Origin: Gemmatimonadetes bacterium SCN 70-22
GTDB taxonomy: Bacteria > Gemmatimonadota > Gemmatimonadetes > Gemmatimonadales > Gemmatimonadaceae
Length of the DNA stretch: 64,000 nucleotides
Direction of reading: 5' to 3'
NCBI GenBank assembly: GCA_001724275.1
Contig: MEDZ01000002.1
Span: forward strand, 1 to 64,000
In this document: positions 51,603 to 60,788 of the stretch, in pieces
How positions within the stretch are numbered: the first letter of the stretch is position 1
How the letters are laid out: each line of letters opens with the position of its first letter
The notes under the pieces: model-generated
What the model saw: only the letters and a program-made list of their open reading frames with translations
Told to the model about the DNA's origin: nothing
Database searches by the model: none
Program-made: the position numbers and the translations under genes

Positions 51603-54038
51603 ATGGGTGAGCTGAGCGGTCTCACGTCGAACGAAGCGGCGGCGCGGCGTGAGCGCTACGGTCCCAACGCCCTCCCCGCGCCGCGCCACCGACTGCTGCG
51701 CCTCGTCTGGCGCCAGTTCCAGGGGATCTTCAACCTCCTGCTCCTCGCCGCCGCGGCCGTGACCTTCGCCCTGGGCGAGCCGGTCGACGCGGCGTTCATC
51801 CTCCTGTTCGTCCTGCTTGGCACGTCGCTCAACGTCTTCCAGGACTACAAGGCGAATGCAGCGGCGGACGCGCTCAAGTCGTACCTGGTGCGCACCACCA
51901 CCGTCGTGCGCGACGGGCGGGAGCACGAGATCGCGACGGGCGACGTCGTCCCCGGCGACCTCCTCAAGCTCGAGACGGGCGACATCGTCCCGGCCGATGC
52001 CGTGCTGCGGCAGGCGAGCCAGCTGCTCGTCGACGAGACGACCTTCACGGGCGAGAGCCTCGCGGTGCCCAAGGCGGTGCTCGTGGGCCCGGCGGCCGAC
52101 GCCGGCGACGAGCACCGCCTGCTGCAAGGCGTCGTCATCGGCCGAGGCAACGCCCTGGCGGAAGTGGTCGCCATCGGGACGGCGACGCGCCTCGCGGCGC
52201 TGGCGTCGACCGCCACCGGAGTGCAGGCCCGGAGCGAACTGACGCTGGGGCTGGAGCGCATCAGCGGCTTCATCCTGCGGACGACGCTCCTGACGCTGCT
52301 GTTCGTGGTCCTGGCCAACGTCCTGATCGAGGGGGAGGGGGCCGACGTCCCGGGGCTCCTCGTCTTCGCGATCGCGCTCGCCGTCTCGGTGATCCCGGAG
52401 GCGCTGCCGCTGGTCCTGACCTTCTCCCTCTCGCGCGGGGCGCTCACCTTCGCGCGGCGACAGGTGATCGTGAAGCGCCTCTCCTCGGTGCACGACCTGG
52501 GGTCGGTGACGCTGATCTGCACCGACAAGACCGGGACCATCACGGAGAATCGCCTCGTATACGTGGACGACTACCGGGTGGACGGGGCGCCGTTGCACCC
52601 GCTGGTCCTCGCGCGCCTCGCGGCACACCACCTGGACCAGCGCTCCCCCGAGCCCTTCGACCGCGCGACCGACGAGGCGCTTTCGCCGGCGCAGCGGGAC
52701 GAGGTCGCGGGTTTCACCGTGGTCGAGGAAGAGGCGTTCGATCCCGCGCTGCGCAGCAATGGGGTCGTCGTCCGCCGGCGCGATGGCCGCCAGCTGCACA
52801 TCCGCCGCGGGAGCCCGGAGTACTTCTTCTCGCACGGCTGGGCCGATCGCGGGGCGGTACAGGGGTGGCTCGCCGGCCAGGAGCGCCAGGGGAGGCGCGT
52901 CCTCGGGGTGAGTCACGACGATGGGAGCGGGATGCGCTTCGGCGGCTTCGTGTCGTTCGTCGACCGGCTCAAGTCCACGACCATCGAGACCGTGGCGGAT
53001 GCGAAGCGCCTCAACGTCGCGATCACGATCATCACCGGGGATTCCGCGGTGGTGGCGGAGGCCGTGGGGCGCGAGGCCGGACTGGTCGCCGCCGCCGACG
53101 AGGTGGTGGAGGCCGCGGCGTTCCTGGCGCTCCCCGCGCCGGCCTTGCAGGAGCGCATCGGCAAGGTGCGCGTCTTCGCGCGCACCACGCCCGAGCAGAA
53201 GCTGGCGCTCATCCAGCTGCTCAGGCAGCAGTACACCGTCGGGTACCTGGGCGAGGGGATCAACGATGCGCCGGCGCTGAAGGCGGCGCACGTGTCCATG
53301 GTCGTGCAGTCCGCCGCCGACGTGGCGCGCGAGACCGCCGACATCGTCCTCCTGCAGAGTGACCTGCGCGTCATCGTCGACGGCATCCGCCTGGGGCGCG
53401 AGACCTTCGCCAACACCCTCAAGTACATCCGCGCGACGCTCGTCTCGAACTTCGGGAACTTCTACGCGGTGGCGATCGGCTCGCTGTTCATCAGCTTCCT
53501 CCCGATGCTCCCCAAGCAGCTCCTGTTGCTGAACCTCTTCTCCGACTTCCCGATGATGGCGATCGCCTTCGACCGCGTCTCGTCGCGGGAGGTCGCGAGC
53601 CCCCAGCGCTACGACTTCCGCTCGTTGTACGTCACCTTCATCACGCTGGGGCTCGTCAGCACCGCCTTCGATTTCATCTACTTCGCCCTCTTCTATCGCG
53701 TCTCGCCACAGGCGCTGCAGACGAACTGGTTCATCGGGAGCGTGCTGACCGAGCTGCTGCTGGTCTTCTCCATTCGCTCCTTCCTGCCGATCACCAGGGC
53801 GGGGTGGCCGGCGCCGATCCTCCTCTTCCTCTCGGGTGTGGCGTTCGTGCTCACGCTGGCCCTCCCGTTGATCCCCTGGAGCGCGGCCTTCTTCGAGTTC
53901 CAGCGCCCCGCCACGGGGGACCTCGCGATCGTCATCGGGCTCGCGCTGGCGTACCTGGGCGTCACGGAACTCGTCAAGCGTCCGCTGGCCCGCTACCTCG
54001 GGACGGCCTGGCCCGTCGTGGATGCGCCTGACGAATGA
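51603..54038 (+). CDS. MgtA-like P-type cation-transporting ATPase
   Basis: The 811-residue pump carries the phosphatase loop TGES (149-152), the phosphorylation site DKTGT with Asp308, the K-x-x-x motifs of the nucleotide domain, and a GEGINDAP hinge at 550-557. The membrane motif VIPEALP resembles the PEMLP of MgtA rather than the CPx of copper pumps. The C-terminal helices (FLLLNLFSDF and QTNWFIGSVLTELLLVFSIR) also match the Mg-ATPase group. In the hinge, the usual Asp of GDG is Glu. Substrate (Mg2+ or another divalent cation) cannot be fixed. It converges on the nitrilase gene with one base between. Confidence 0.9.
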   Translation: MGELSGLTSNEAAARRERYGPNALPAPRHRLLRLVWRQFQGIFNLLLLAAAAVTFALGEPVDAAFILLFVLLGTSLNVFQDYKANAAADALKSYLVRTTTVVRDGREHEIATGDVVPGDLLKLETGDIVPADAVLRQASQLLVDETTFTGESLAVPKAVLVGPAADAGDEHRLLQGVVIGRGNALAEVVAIGTATRLAALASTATGVQARSELTLGLERISGFILRTTLLTLLFVVLANVLIEGEGADVPGLLVFAIALAVSVIPEALPLVLTFSLSRGALTFARRQVIVKRLSSVHDLGSVTLICTDKTGTITENRLVYVDDYRVDGAPLHPLVLARLAAHHLDQRSPEPFDRATDEALSPAQRDEVAGFTVVEEEAFDPALRSNGVVVRRRDGRQLHIRRGSPEYFFSHGWADRGAVQGWLAGQERQGRRVLGVSHDDGSGMRFGGFVSFVDRLKSTTIETVADAKRLNVAITIITGDSAVVAEAVGREAGLVAAADEVVEAAAFLALPAPALQERIGKVRVFARTTPEQKLALIQLLRQQYTVGYLGEGINDAPALKAAHVSMVVQSAADVARETADIVLLQSDLRVIVDGIRLGRETFANTLKYIRATLVSNFGNFYAVAIGSLFISFLPMLPKQLLLLNLFSDFPMMAIAFDRVSSREVASPQRYDFRSLYVTFITLGLVSTAFDFIYFALFYRVSPQALQTNWFIGSVLTELLLVFSIRSFLPITRAGWPAPILLFLSGVAFVLTLALPLIPWSAAFFEFQRPATGDLAIVIGLALAYLGVTELVKRPLARYLGTAWPVVDAPDE

Positions 54039-54039
54039 C

Positions 54040-54834
54040 TCAGGGCCCCATCGCCTTGTATCGCCGCGCCAGCAGTCCCGTGGCCGCCGAGCGATCGATG
54101 TCGGCGACGAGGAGTCCTTCCTCGCCGTACGGCTGGAACGCCTGCACCGTCCCGTCCGGGCGGATGACGGCCGACGTCGTGGGCGCCCCGTCGCTCGCGT
54201 AGTTCACCGCCGCGACGTAAATGGTGTTTTCCGCCGCACGGCACTGGAGCGCCTTCTCGTGAAACGAGTTGGCGGGGTCGCAGAACGTCGTGGGGCGGAA
54301 GCTGTCGCCCTCCGCCATGCTGAAGTGCGGGATGAAGACCAGCTGCGCCCCGCGCCGGGCTGCCCAGCGCACCGTCTCGGGGTAGCGCCACCCCTCGTGG
54401 CAGATGGAGAGGCCGAAGGTCAACGCACCGGCCTGGAAGGTGTTGCGCCCGGTCCCGGGAACATACGTCCCCTCTTCGGTCGGATCGAGTTGCACCTTGT
54501 CCTGCCACCCCGCGGTGGAGCCATCGCGGTTGATGACCAGGGTGGTGATCGCGAGACCATCCGCGACGAACCGCTCCGTCCCGAGGACCACCGCCACGTT
54601 GGCGGCGCGCGCAGCCGCCGCGATGGTCCCCCACGCCCGTTCGAGCATCACGCGGTCAGGGGGAGGGGGGAGCTTGCCCATGCCGCGATAGCCAGGGACG
54701 AAGCACTCGGGAAAGCAGACGACGTCGGCTGCGGCATTTCCTGCCGCCTCGACGGCGCTCGTTGCAAGCGACACCGCCTGCCCCGGGGTGCGTGGGAAGC
54801 GGAGGTTGGCGAGGGCGACGCGCGAGGTGGTCAT
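54040..54834 (-). CDS. Carbon-nitrogen hydrolase (nitrilase superfamily)
   Basis: The 264-residue enzyme has the full Glu-Lys-Cys triad: Glu43 (CFPECFVPGYR), Lys113 (WQDKVQL) and Cys145 (ICHEGWRYPE). This superfamily includes amidases, N-carbamoylases and omega-amidases. The substrate is unknown. Its start is 311 bases from the divergent susC 2 gene. Confidence 0.9.
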   Translation of the reverse strand: MTTSRVALANLRFPRTPGQAVSLATSAVEAAGNAAADVVCFPECFVPGYRGMGKLPPPPDRVMLERAWGTIAAAARAANVAVVLGTERFVADGLAITTLVINRDGSTAGWQDKVQLDPTEEGTYVPGTGRNTFQAGALTFGLSICHEGWRYPETVRWAARRGAQLVFIPHFSMAEGDSFRPTTFCDPANSFHEKALQCRAAENTIYVAAVNYASDGAPTTSAVIRPDGTVQAFQPYGEEGLLVADIDRSAATGLLARRYKAMGP

Positions 54835-55145
54835 GAAGCCCCGAAATTGGTTGACGCGCTCTCATTCGGGGGATAAGTATGGGCGCGACTCGGGGCAGAG
54901 GGGAATCCAGCTCGCCTCCGAGGCGGACGAGGGCAGGGGCGCGTGCCGTGCACCTGACCACGCCATGGGCCCCTTCAGGAGGCGCTGCGGCGTTGCATCG
55001 CAGTCCAGGAGTTCACGCACACGACGTCCGGGCAATCCACTCCGGCGCTGGCCCTCCAGCGCGCGGGTCGACGCCCGATGTCGCACGCCCACCAGACCGA
55101 CATGGTCCGCGTGACTCCGTTCACCAGAACCTGGTACCACTCCCT
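54835..55145. other. Divergent intergenic region between nitrilase and susC 2
   Basis: No gene is supported in these 311 bases. The susC frame is open to 54879, but that part does not look like a signal peptide. A possible plus-strand promoter, TTGACG at 54851-54856 with GATAAG at 54872-54877, is listed separately. Confidence 0.5.
54851..54877 (+). promoter_or_regulatory. Candidate sigma-70-like promoter upstream of susC 2
   Basis: TTGACG (54851-54856) is a five-of-six match to the -35 consensus, and GATAAG (54872-54877) is a four-of-six match to -10, 15 bases later. The spacing is short, so this is weak. Transcription from here would leave a leader of about 260 bases before susC. Confidence 0.3.
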
Positions 55146-58100
55146 ATGAGAAATCGAATAGTCATGGTGTTGACGGGCGCGTTGCTGCTCGCCGCTGGCA
55201 CGGCGGCACCGGCGACGGCCCAAGGAACGCCACAACAGAAGTCCGTCACCGGCCGGGTGACGAGCGAGCAGGGCGAGCCCCTGGGCGGGGTCTCGGTGGT
55301 CGTCAAGGGGACGACCACCGGGACGATGACCCGGGTTGACGGGACGTACTCGCTTCGCGCCGCCGTCGGCCAGGTACTCCAGTTCCGGTTCATCGGGACG
55401 GCCCCCGAGGAACGGACGGTGGGGGCCGCTGACGTCATCAACGTGTCGCTGCGCCGCGTGGCGACGCAGCTCGACGCCATGGTGGTGACGGCGCTGGGCC
55501 AGCTGGCGCAGGTCCGCACCCTGGGGACCGCGCAGCAATCGGTGGACGGCGGCGCCATCGCCGAGACGCAGCGCCAGAACTTCGTGAACGCGCTGCAGGG
55601 GCGCATCGCCGGGGTCGAGGTCACCTCGTCGTCCGGCGTGCCGGGCGCGTCGTCATCGATCACCATTCGCGGCGTCTCGTCGATCTCGTCGAGCAACCAG
55701 CCGCTGATGATCGTGGACGGGCTCCCGCTCGACAACAAGACGCTGAACACCAGCGTGTTCGCCGCCGACGCGCCGGGATCACTGACGGCGTTCAACAACC
55801 GCGGGGTGGACTTCACCAACCGCGCGGCCGACATCAACCCGGACGACATCGAGTCGATCACGGTGCTCAAGGGGCCCGAAGCCTCGGCGCTCTACGGCAT
55901 CGACGCCGCCAACGGCGCCATCGTCATCACGACCAAGCGCGGTCGCGCGGGGACGGGCGGGTTCGAGTACAGCTCCAGCTTCAAGTTCGAGAACACGCGC
56001 GAGGCGCCGGAGGTGCAGCACACCTACGGCCCCACGGTGGAGGGGGGCGACTTCTACTACTTCGGCGCCCCGTACGCCCAGGGGACGAAGTTCTACGACA
56101 ACGTCGACGGCTTCTTCCGCAACGCCATCACCCAGCGCCACAACCTCGCGTTCTCGGGCGCGTCGCAGGACAGTCGCATCAACTATCGCGTTGCGCTGTC
56201 GGGCGACAAGCAGGAAGGGGTGATTCCCAACTCCGACTACTCCCGCATCAACCTCACGGGGGCGTCAGCGTCGCAGATCAACTCGTGGCTCCGCGCCGAC
56301 TTGTCGATGCAGTACGCCATGGCCAACAACAACCAGACCTTCAAGGGGACCAACGGCCCGCTCCTCGGCCTCCTGGTGTGGCCCGGGACCGACAACGCGA
56401 AGGACTGGCTGACCCCCGCCGGGAACCGCCGCCGCATCACGAGCCTCTCCGCGGGGTCCGAGGTCGACAACCCGTACTTCAACGTCGAGAAGAACCAGAT
56501 CAACGCGAAGAACTCGCGCCTGGTCACCAACCTCGGCCTCATCCTCACCCCGTTCTCCTGGGTGAACGTGAAGTCGAACTTCGGGATGGACGGCTACACC
56601 AACGAGAACCTGATCCTGCGCCACCCCGAGAGCGCCTACGGCATCAACAACAACGGCATCCTCGACCAGGCCAACGACGTCGTGCGCAACCTCACGGCGC
56701 AGACGCTGGTGAACTTCGAGCCGCACACCATTGGCAAGGGCTTCTCGATCAACGGGTTGGTCGGGAACCAGGTGTCCGACTTCAAGTCCACCGCGGCCTC
56801 GCTGCAGGGGATGGACTTCCTCGACCCGAACTTCGTCTCGGTCAACAACACCAGCTCGCGCACCAACCGCACCACGATCACGCAGCGGCGGCTGGTGTCG
56901 CTGTTCGGGAGCGCGACGCTCAACTACAACGACTACCTGTACCTGACGGGGACGCTGCGCAACGACTGGACGTCGACCATCCCGGTGGAGCGCAACTCCT
57001 TCATGTATCCGTCGGTCAACACGTCGTTCGTCTTCTCCGACGCCTTCCCCTCGCTCAAGCGGTTCATGACCGGGCGCCTGCGCGCCGGCTACGCCGAGGT
57101 CGGCAAGGATGCGCGCCCGTACGCCTTCCGGCCGTCGCTGGAGTACAAGGCCTCGTCGTTCGGCGGGTATGGCTATGGTTTCTGGGGGCCCAACCTCAAG
57201 CTCAAGCCGGAGTTCGCACGCTCGTACGAGTTCGGGACGGAGCTCGGCTTCCTGGATGACCGCCTCGGGCTCGACGTCACCTGGTACCGCAAGCAGACCA
57301 AGGACCAGATCGTCAACGACATCCGCGGTTCGTACGCCACCGGCTTCATCCTCTTCAACCTGAACGGGGCCGTCACGCGCAACGAGGGGTGGGAGGTGAC
57401 GCTGCGCGGGACGCCGATCGAGAACCGTCTCATCGCGTGGGACGTGCAGGCCAACTTCGACCGGTCGCGCGGCAAGGTGCTCGAGCTCCCCAATGCGCTG
57501 CCGGAGTCGTACGTCTCCGACACCTGGCTGTACGGCAACGTGCGCAACGGCACCAAGCCCGGCCTGTCGACGCGGTCCCTCACCGGGCTCTTCTACCAGC
57601 GAAACAACAAGGGCGAGCTCCTCATCGACCCGACCTCGGGGCTTCCCATCCGCGCAACGACCTTCATCGACGCCGGGTACGACCGGCAGCCCGACTTCAC
57701 GATCGGCCTCACCAACACGTTCCGCCACCAGCGCTGGTCGCTGAACTTCCTGCTGGACATCCGGAAGGGGGGCGACGTCCTCAACGGGACGCAGCACTAC
57801 CTCACCGTCCGCGGGCTCAGCACCAAGACGCTCGACCGCGAGGAGCCGCGGGTCATCAAGGGCGTGCTGCGCGACGGGAAGGAGAACAGCGACAGCCCGA
57901 CGAAGAACAACATCGTCGTGATCCCCGCGGTGCAGCCCGCCTACTACACGCTGATGAGCGAGGAGCTGTTCATCGAGAAGGACATCAACTGGCTGCGCCT
58001 GCGCGACGTGACGCTCCGCTACCAGCTCCCGCGCGGCTTCCTCAATTCGCGCGATGCGAGCGTCTTCGTCACCGGCACGGACCTCTTCCTCATCACCAAC

Positions 58101-58229
58101 TACTCGGGGCTCGACCCAATCGTGAACGGGAACACCGCCGCGGTCGGCGGCTCGGGGGCGGCCGGGATCGACTTCGGCAACTTCCCCATGCCGCGCGGCT
58201 TCACCTTCGGCCTCAAGGTGGCGTTCTAA
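55146..58229 (+). CDS. SusC/RagA-family TonB-dependent outer-membrane transporter (pair 2)
   Basis: This receptor of 1027 residues has a signal peptide ending near PATAQG, a CarboxypepD_reg-like domain (about 30-105, with SVTGRVTSEQGEPLGGVSVV), a plug with VNALQGRIAGVEVTSSSG and PLMIVDGLPLDNKT, and a barrel ending in LKVAF. It differs clearly from SusC 1, so the ligand is likely different. The ATG at 55146 starts a normal signal peptide. The stop overlaps the susD start (TAATG). Confidence 0.93.
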   Translation: MRNRIVMVLTGALLLAAGTAAPATAQGTPQQKSVTGRVTSEQGEPLGGVSVVVKGTTTGTMTRVDGTYSLRAAVGQVLQFRFIGTAPEERTVGAADVINVSLRRVATQLDAMVVTALGQLAQVRTLGTAQQSVDGGAIAETQRQNFVNALQGRIAGVEVTSSSGVPGASSSITIRGVSSISSSNQPLMIVDGLPLDNKTLNTSVFAADAPGSLTAFNNRGVDFTNRAADINPDDIESITVLKGPEASALYGIDAANGAIVITTKRGRAGTGGFEYSSSFKFENTREAPEVQHTYGPTVEGGDFYYFGAPYAQGTKFYDNVDGFFRNAITQRHNLAFSGASQDSRINYRVALSGDKQEGVIPNSDYSRINLTGASASQINSWLRADLSMQYAMANNNQTFKGTNGPLLGLLVWPGTDNAKDWLTPAGNRRRITSLSAGSEVDNPYFNVEKNQINAKNSRLVTNLGLILTPFSWVNVKSNFGMDGYTNENLILRHPESAYGINNNGILDQANDVVRNLTAQTLVNFEPHTIGKGFSINGLVGNQVSDFKSTAASLQGMDFLDPNFVSVNNTSSRTNRTTITQRRLVSLFGSATLNYNDYLYLTGTLRNDWTSTIPVERNSFMYPSVNTSFVFSDAFPSLKRFMTGRLRAGYAEVGKDARPYAFRPSLEYKASSFGGYGYGFWGPNLKLKPEFARSYEFGTELGFLDDRLGLDVTWYRKQTKDQIVNDIRGSYATGFILFNLNGAVTRNEGWEVTLRGTPIENRLIAWDVQANFDRSRGKVLELPNALPESYVSDTWLYGNVRNGTKPGLSTRSLTGLFYQRNNKGELLIDPTSGLPIRATTFIDAGYDRQPDFTIGLTNTFRHQRWSLNFLLDIRKGGDVLNGTQHYLTVRGLSTKTLDREEPRVIKGVLRDGKENSDSPTKNNIVVIPAVQPAYYTLMSEELFIEKDINWLRLRDVTLRYQLPRGFLNSRDASVFVTGTDLFLITNYSGLDPIVNGNTAAVGGSGAAGIDFGNFPMPRGFTFGLKVAF

Positions 58230-59809
58230 TGATGAAAAACATTCGCAGGGGCGCGTGTGCCGCCCTGCTGGCGCTGTCCGCGCTCTCCGCGGGCTGCAAG
58301 GACTTCCTGGACGTCAACGAGAACCCCAACGCCCCGCAGACCGTCTCGGCCAACCTGTACCTCTCGCCGATGCTGTACTGGATGGCGACGTCGCCGTTGT
58401 GGGACGGCCGCTTCGTGGGGCGCTACACGCAGCAGTGGATGCTCCCGGGAAGCGTCCTCTCCACGTGGGACCGCATGGGGTACGACCCGGCTTCCGACAA
58501 CGGCGCCCAGCAGTGGCGCGACGTCTACTGGTCGCTGGGACAGAACCTGGTCGACATGATCACCAAGGCCGAGGCCGAGCAGCGCTGGGACCTGGCCGGG
58601 GTGGGGTACATGCTCAAGGCGTGGGGGTGGCAGGTGACCACCGACCTCCATGGCGAGATCATCGTCAAGGAGGCGATCGACCAGTCCAAGTTCTCGTTCA
58701 ACTACGACACGCAGGAGTACGCCTACACCGAGATCCTGCGCCTGCTGGACAAGGCGATCGAGTACCTGCAGAAGACCGACGGCGCCGTGGACCAGGTGTA
58801 CCTGGCCCGCACGGACAAGGTCTACAACGGCGACCGGACCAAGTGGCTGAAGCTGGCCTATGGGATGAAGGCGCTGGCGCTCAATCACTACTCCAACAAG
58901 GCGAGCTACAAGCCGGCGGAAGTGATCGCCAACGTCGACAAGTCGCTCTCGAGCAACGCGGACGAGCCGTTGATGAGCTATCCCGCCACCGTGAACGACG
59001 ACCGCAATTTCTACGGGCGGACGCGCAACAACATCACCAGCTACCGGCAGACGCAATTTGTCGTGAACCTGATGAACGGGACGTACACCGGTGGCGTGGT
59101 GGATCCTCGCATGTCGCGCATGCTGGCCCCGTCGCCCGACGGGCAGTACCGCGGGCTCGACATCAACGTCGCCGGCACGACGCCGCTCCCCGCGGCGCAG
59201 ATGCCCAACAACTTCTTCGGCTATCCCACCAGCGGCGGGCTGCAGCAGCCCTCGCGCTACATCTTCTCCGACAAGTCGAAGATCCCGGTGATGACGTACG
59301 CGCAGCTGCAGTTCATCAAGGCCGAGGCGGCATACCGGATGGGCGACAAGGCCACGGCGCTCATCGCGTATCGCAACGGCGTCGCGGCGCACATCGACTG
59401 GGTCAACGCGCGCAACAGCGACGACGGCCAGGCGGCCACCCAGATCTCCGCGGCGGAGAAGAACGCCTTCCTCGCCGCGCCGCAGGTCGTCCCGGCCTCA
59501 CCGGCCGGGCTGACGCTGACGCACATCATGACCCAGAAGTACATCGCGCAGTGGGCGTGGGGGCACAACGAGATCTGGATGGACATGCGCCGCTTCCACT
59601 ACACGGACATCGACCCGGCCACCGGGGCCCAGGTCTATCCGGGCTTCACCCCCCCGACCAACCTCTACCCGGACAATGGCGGCAAGGTCGTGCAACGCAT
59701 CCGTCCGCGGTACAACTCGGAGTACGTGTGGAACCGGGCCGGCCTGGACGTCATCGGCGGACTCGCCCTGGATTACCACACGAAGCCGATGTGGATCATC
59801 GAACCGTAA
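58229..59809 (+). CDS. SusD/RagB-family outer-membrane lipoprotein (pair 2)
   Basis: This lipoprotein of 526 residues has lipobox SAGC (Cys23) and the SusD start KDFLDVNENPNAP. The central and C-terminal helical parts match the SusD/RagB type (AYTEILRLLDKAIEYLQ, LIAYRNGVAAHIDW, GHNEIWMDMRRFHY). It overlaps susC 2 and probably caps that channel. A second ATG follows directly at 58232. Confidence 0.92.
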   Translation: MMKNIRRGACAALLALSALSAGCKDFLDVNENPNAPQTVSANLYLSPMLYWMATSPLWDGRFVGRYTQQWMLPGSVLSTWDRMGYDPASDNGAQQWRDVYWSLGQNLVDMITKAEAEQRWDLAGVGYMLKAWGWQVTTDLHGEIIVKEAIDQSKFSFNYDTQEYAYTEILRLLDKAIEYLQKTDGAVDQVYLARTDKVYNGDRTKWLKLAYGMKALALNHYSNKASYKPAEVIANVDKSLSSNADEPLMSYPATVNDDRNFYGRTRNNITSYRQTQFVVNLMNGTYTGGVVDPRMSRMLAPSPDGQYRGLDINVAGTTPLPAAQMPNNFFGYPTSGGLQQPSRYIFSDKSKIPVMTYAQLQFIKAEAAYRMGDKATALIAYRNGVAAHIDWVNARNSDDGQAATQISAAEKNAFLAAPQVVPASPAGLTLTHIMTQKYIAQWAWGHNEIWMDMRRFHYTDIDPATGAQVYPGFTPPTNLYPDNGGKVVQRIRPRYNSEYVWNRAGLDVIGGLALDYHTKPMWIIEP

Positions 59810-59815
59810 CCCGAC

Positions 59816-60586
59816 ATGACCATACATCGAACCCTCGCGGTGCTGCTCTGTGCGGCGCTCCTGACGGGCTGTGACGAAACGGCGGTCCAGGACATCTCGG
59901 GCCCGCTCCCCACGGCTCGCGTCAAGTTCTTCAATTTCGGGGTGAACGCCCCCGGCGTGAACTTCTACGCCAACGACACCAAGATGACGGCGATCAGCTC
60001 GGCCACCGGCAGCGAATCCACGCTCGGCGTCAACTATGGCAGCGTGGGGGCGGGTGGCTACTACTCGGCCATCAATGCCGGGCAGTACACACTGGCCGGC
60101 AAGATCGCCGCCACGACCGACAAGGACCTCGCGATCGGGAGCGTCGCTGCGCCGCTCGCGAGCGGGAAGAGCTACTCGTTCTACCTGAGCGGCTTCTACG
60201 ACGCCGGCAGCAAGTCGGTGGATGCGTTCATCGTGGAGGATGCCTTTCCCGCCGAGTTCGATTTCTCAGTCGCCTACGTGCGCTTCGTGAATGCCATCGC
60301 GAACGCCACTCCGATGACGTTGTACGCCACGAACACCGTCACCGCGACCGAGGTCGCGCTAGGCGCGGCGGTGGCCTACAAGGGCGCGGGGGCATTCACC
60401 TCGCTCCCCGCCGGGACGTACAACCTGGCGACGCGCTACGCGGGCTCGTCGACGAACGCCATCGCCCGGACGAACGTGACGTTCGCGGCTGGGCGTGTCT
60501 ATACCATCGGCGCGCGTGGCGACATCACCGTCACCTCCAGCACGGCCACCAACCGGCCGTTCCTCGACAACACCGCCAACCGGTAA
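59816..60586 (+). CDS. DUF4397-like lipoprotein, third gene of SusCD operon 2
   Basis: The 256-residue protein has lipobox LTGC (Cys19). The mature part has two DUF4397-like repeats: ARVKFFNFGVNAPGVNFYAN and VRFVNAIANATPMTLYATN, each with the 'R-F-x-N ... V-x-x-Y' pattern. It starts six bases after susD 2, so it is part of that operon. It is probably a surface-exposed accessory binding protein; function not known. Confidence 0.85.
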   Translation: MTIHRTLAVLLCAALLTGCDETAVQDISGPLPTARVKFFNFGVNAPGVNFYANDTKMTAISSATGSESTLGVNYGSVGAGGYYSAINAGQYTLAGKIAATTDKDLAIGSVAAPLASGKSYSFYLSGFYDAGSKSVDAFIVEDAFPAEFDFSVAYVRFVNAIANATPMTLYATNTVTATEVALGAAVAYKGAGAFTSLPAGTYNLATRYAGSSTNAIARTNVTFAAGRVYTIGARGDITVTSSTATNRPFLDNTANR

Positions 60587-60610
60587 CACATCGCCGGCGT
60601 TCTTCTCCGC

Positions 60611-60644
60611 GGCCCCCTCGCGCCATCGTGCGCGGGGGGGCCGT
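60611..60644 (+). terminator. Terminator hairpin after SusCD operon 2
   Basis: The 14-base arms at 60611-60624 and 60631-60644 pair, with one wobble, around a 6-base loop, 25 bases after the DUF4397 stop. There is no T-tract. Confidence 0.65.
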
Positions 60645-60788
60645 GGTGCATTTCGCACCCGCGAGCAGTCCGTGGGTGGCGCCACTGCCGAGGGGGCGTA
60701 GCTTGTCGGCCGCGGTGGTGCAACATGCGGGCGTCCCGTCCGTAGGAAGGCACGGACGACACCAACCCCCTTCGCAACGGGAGACAGG

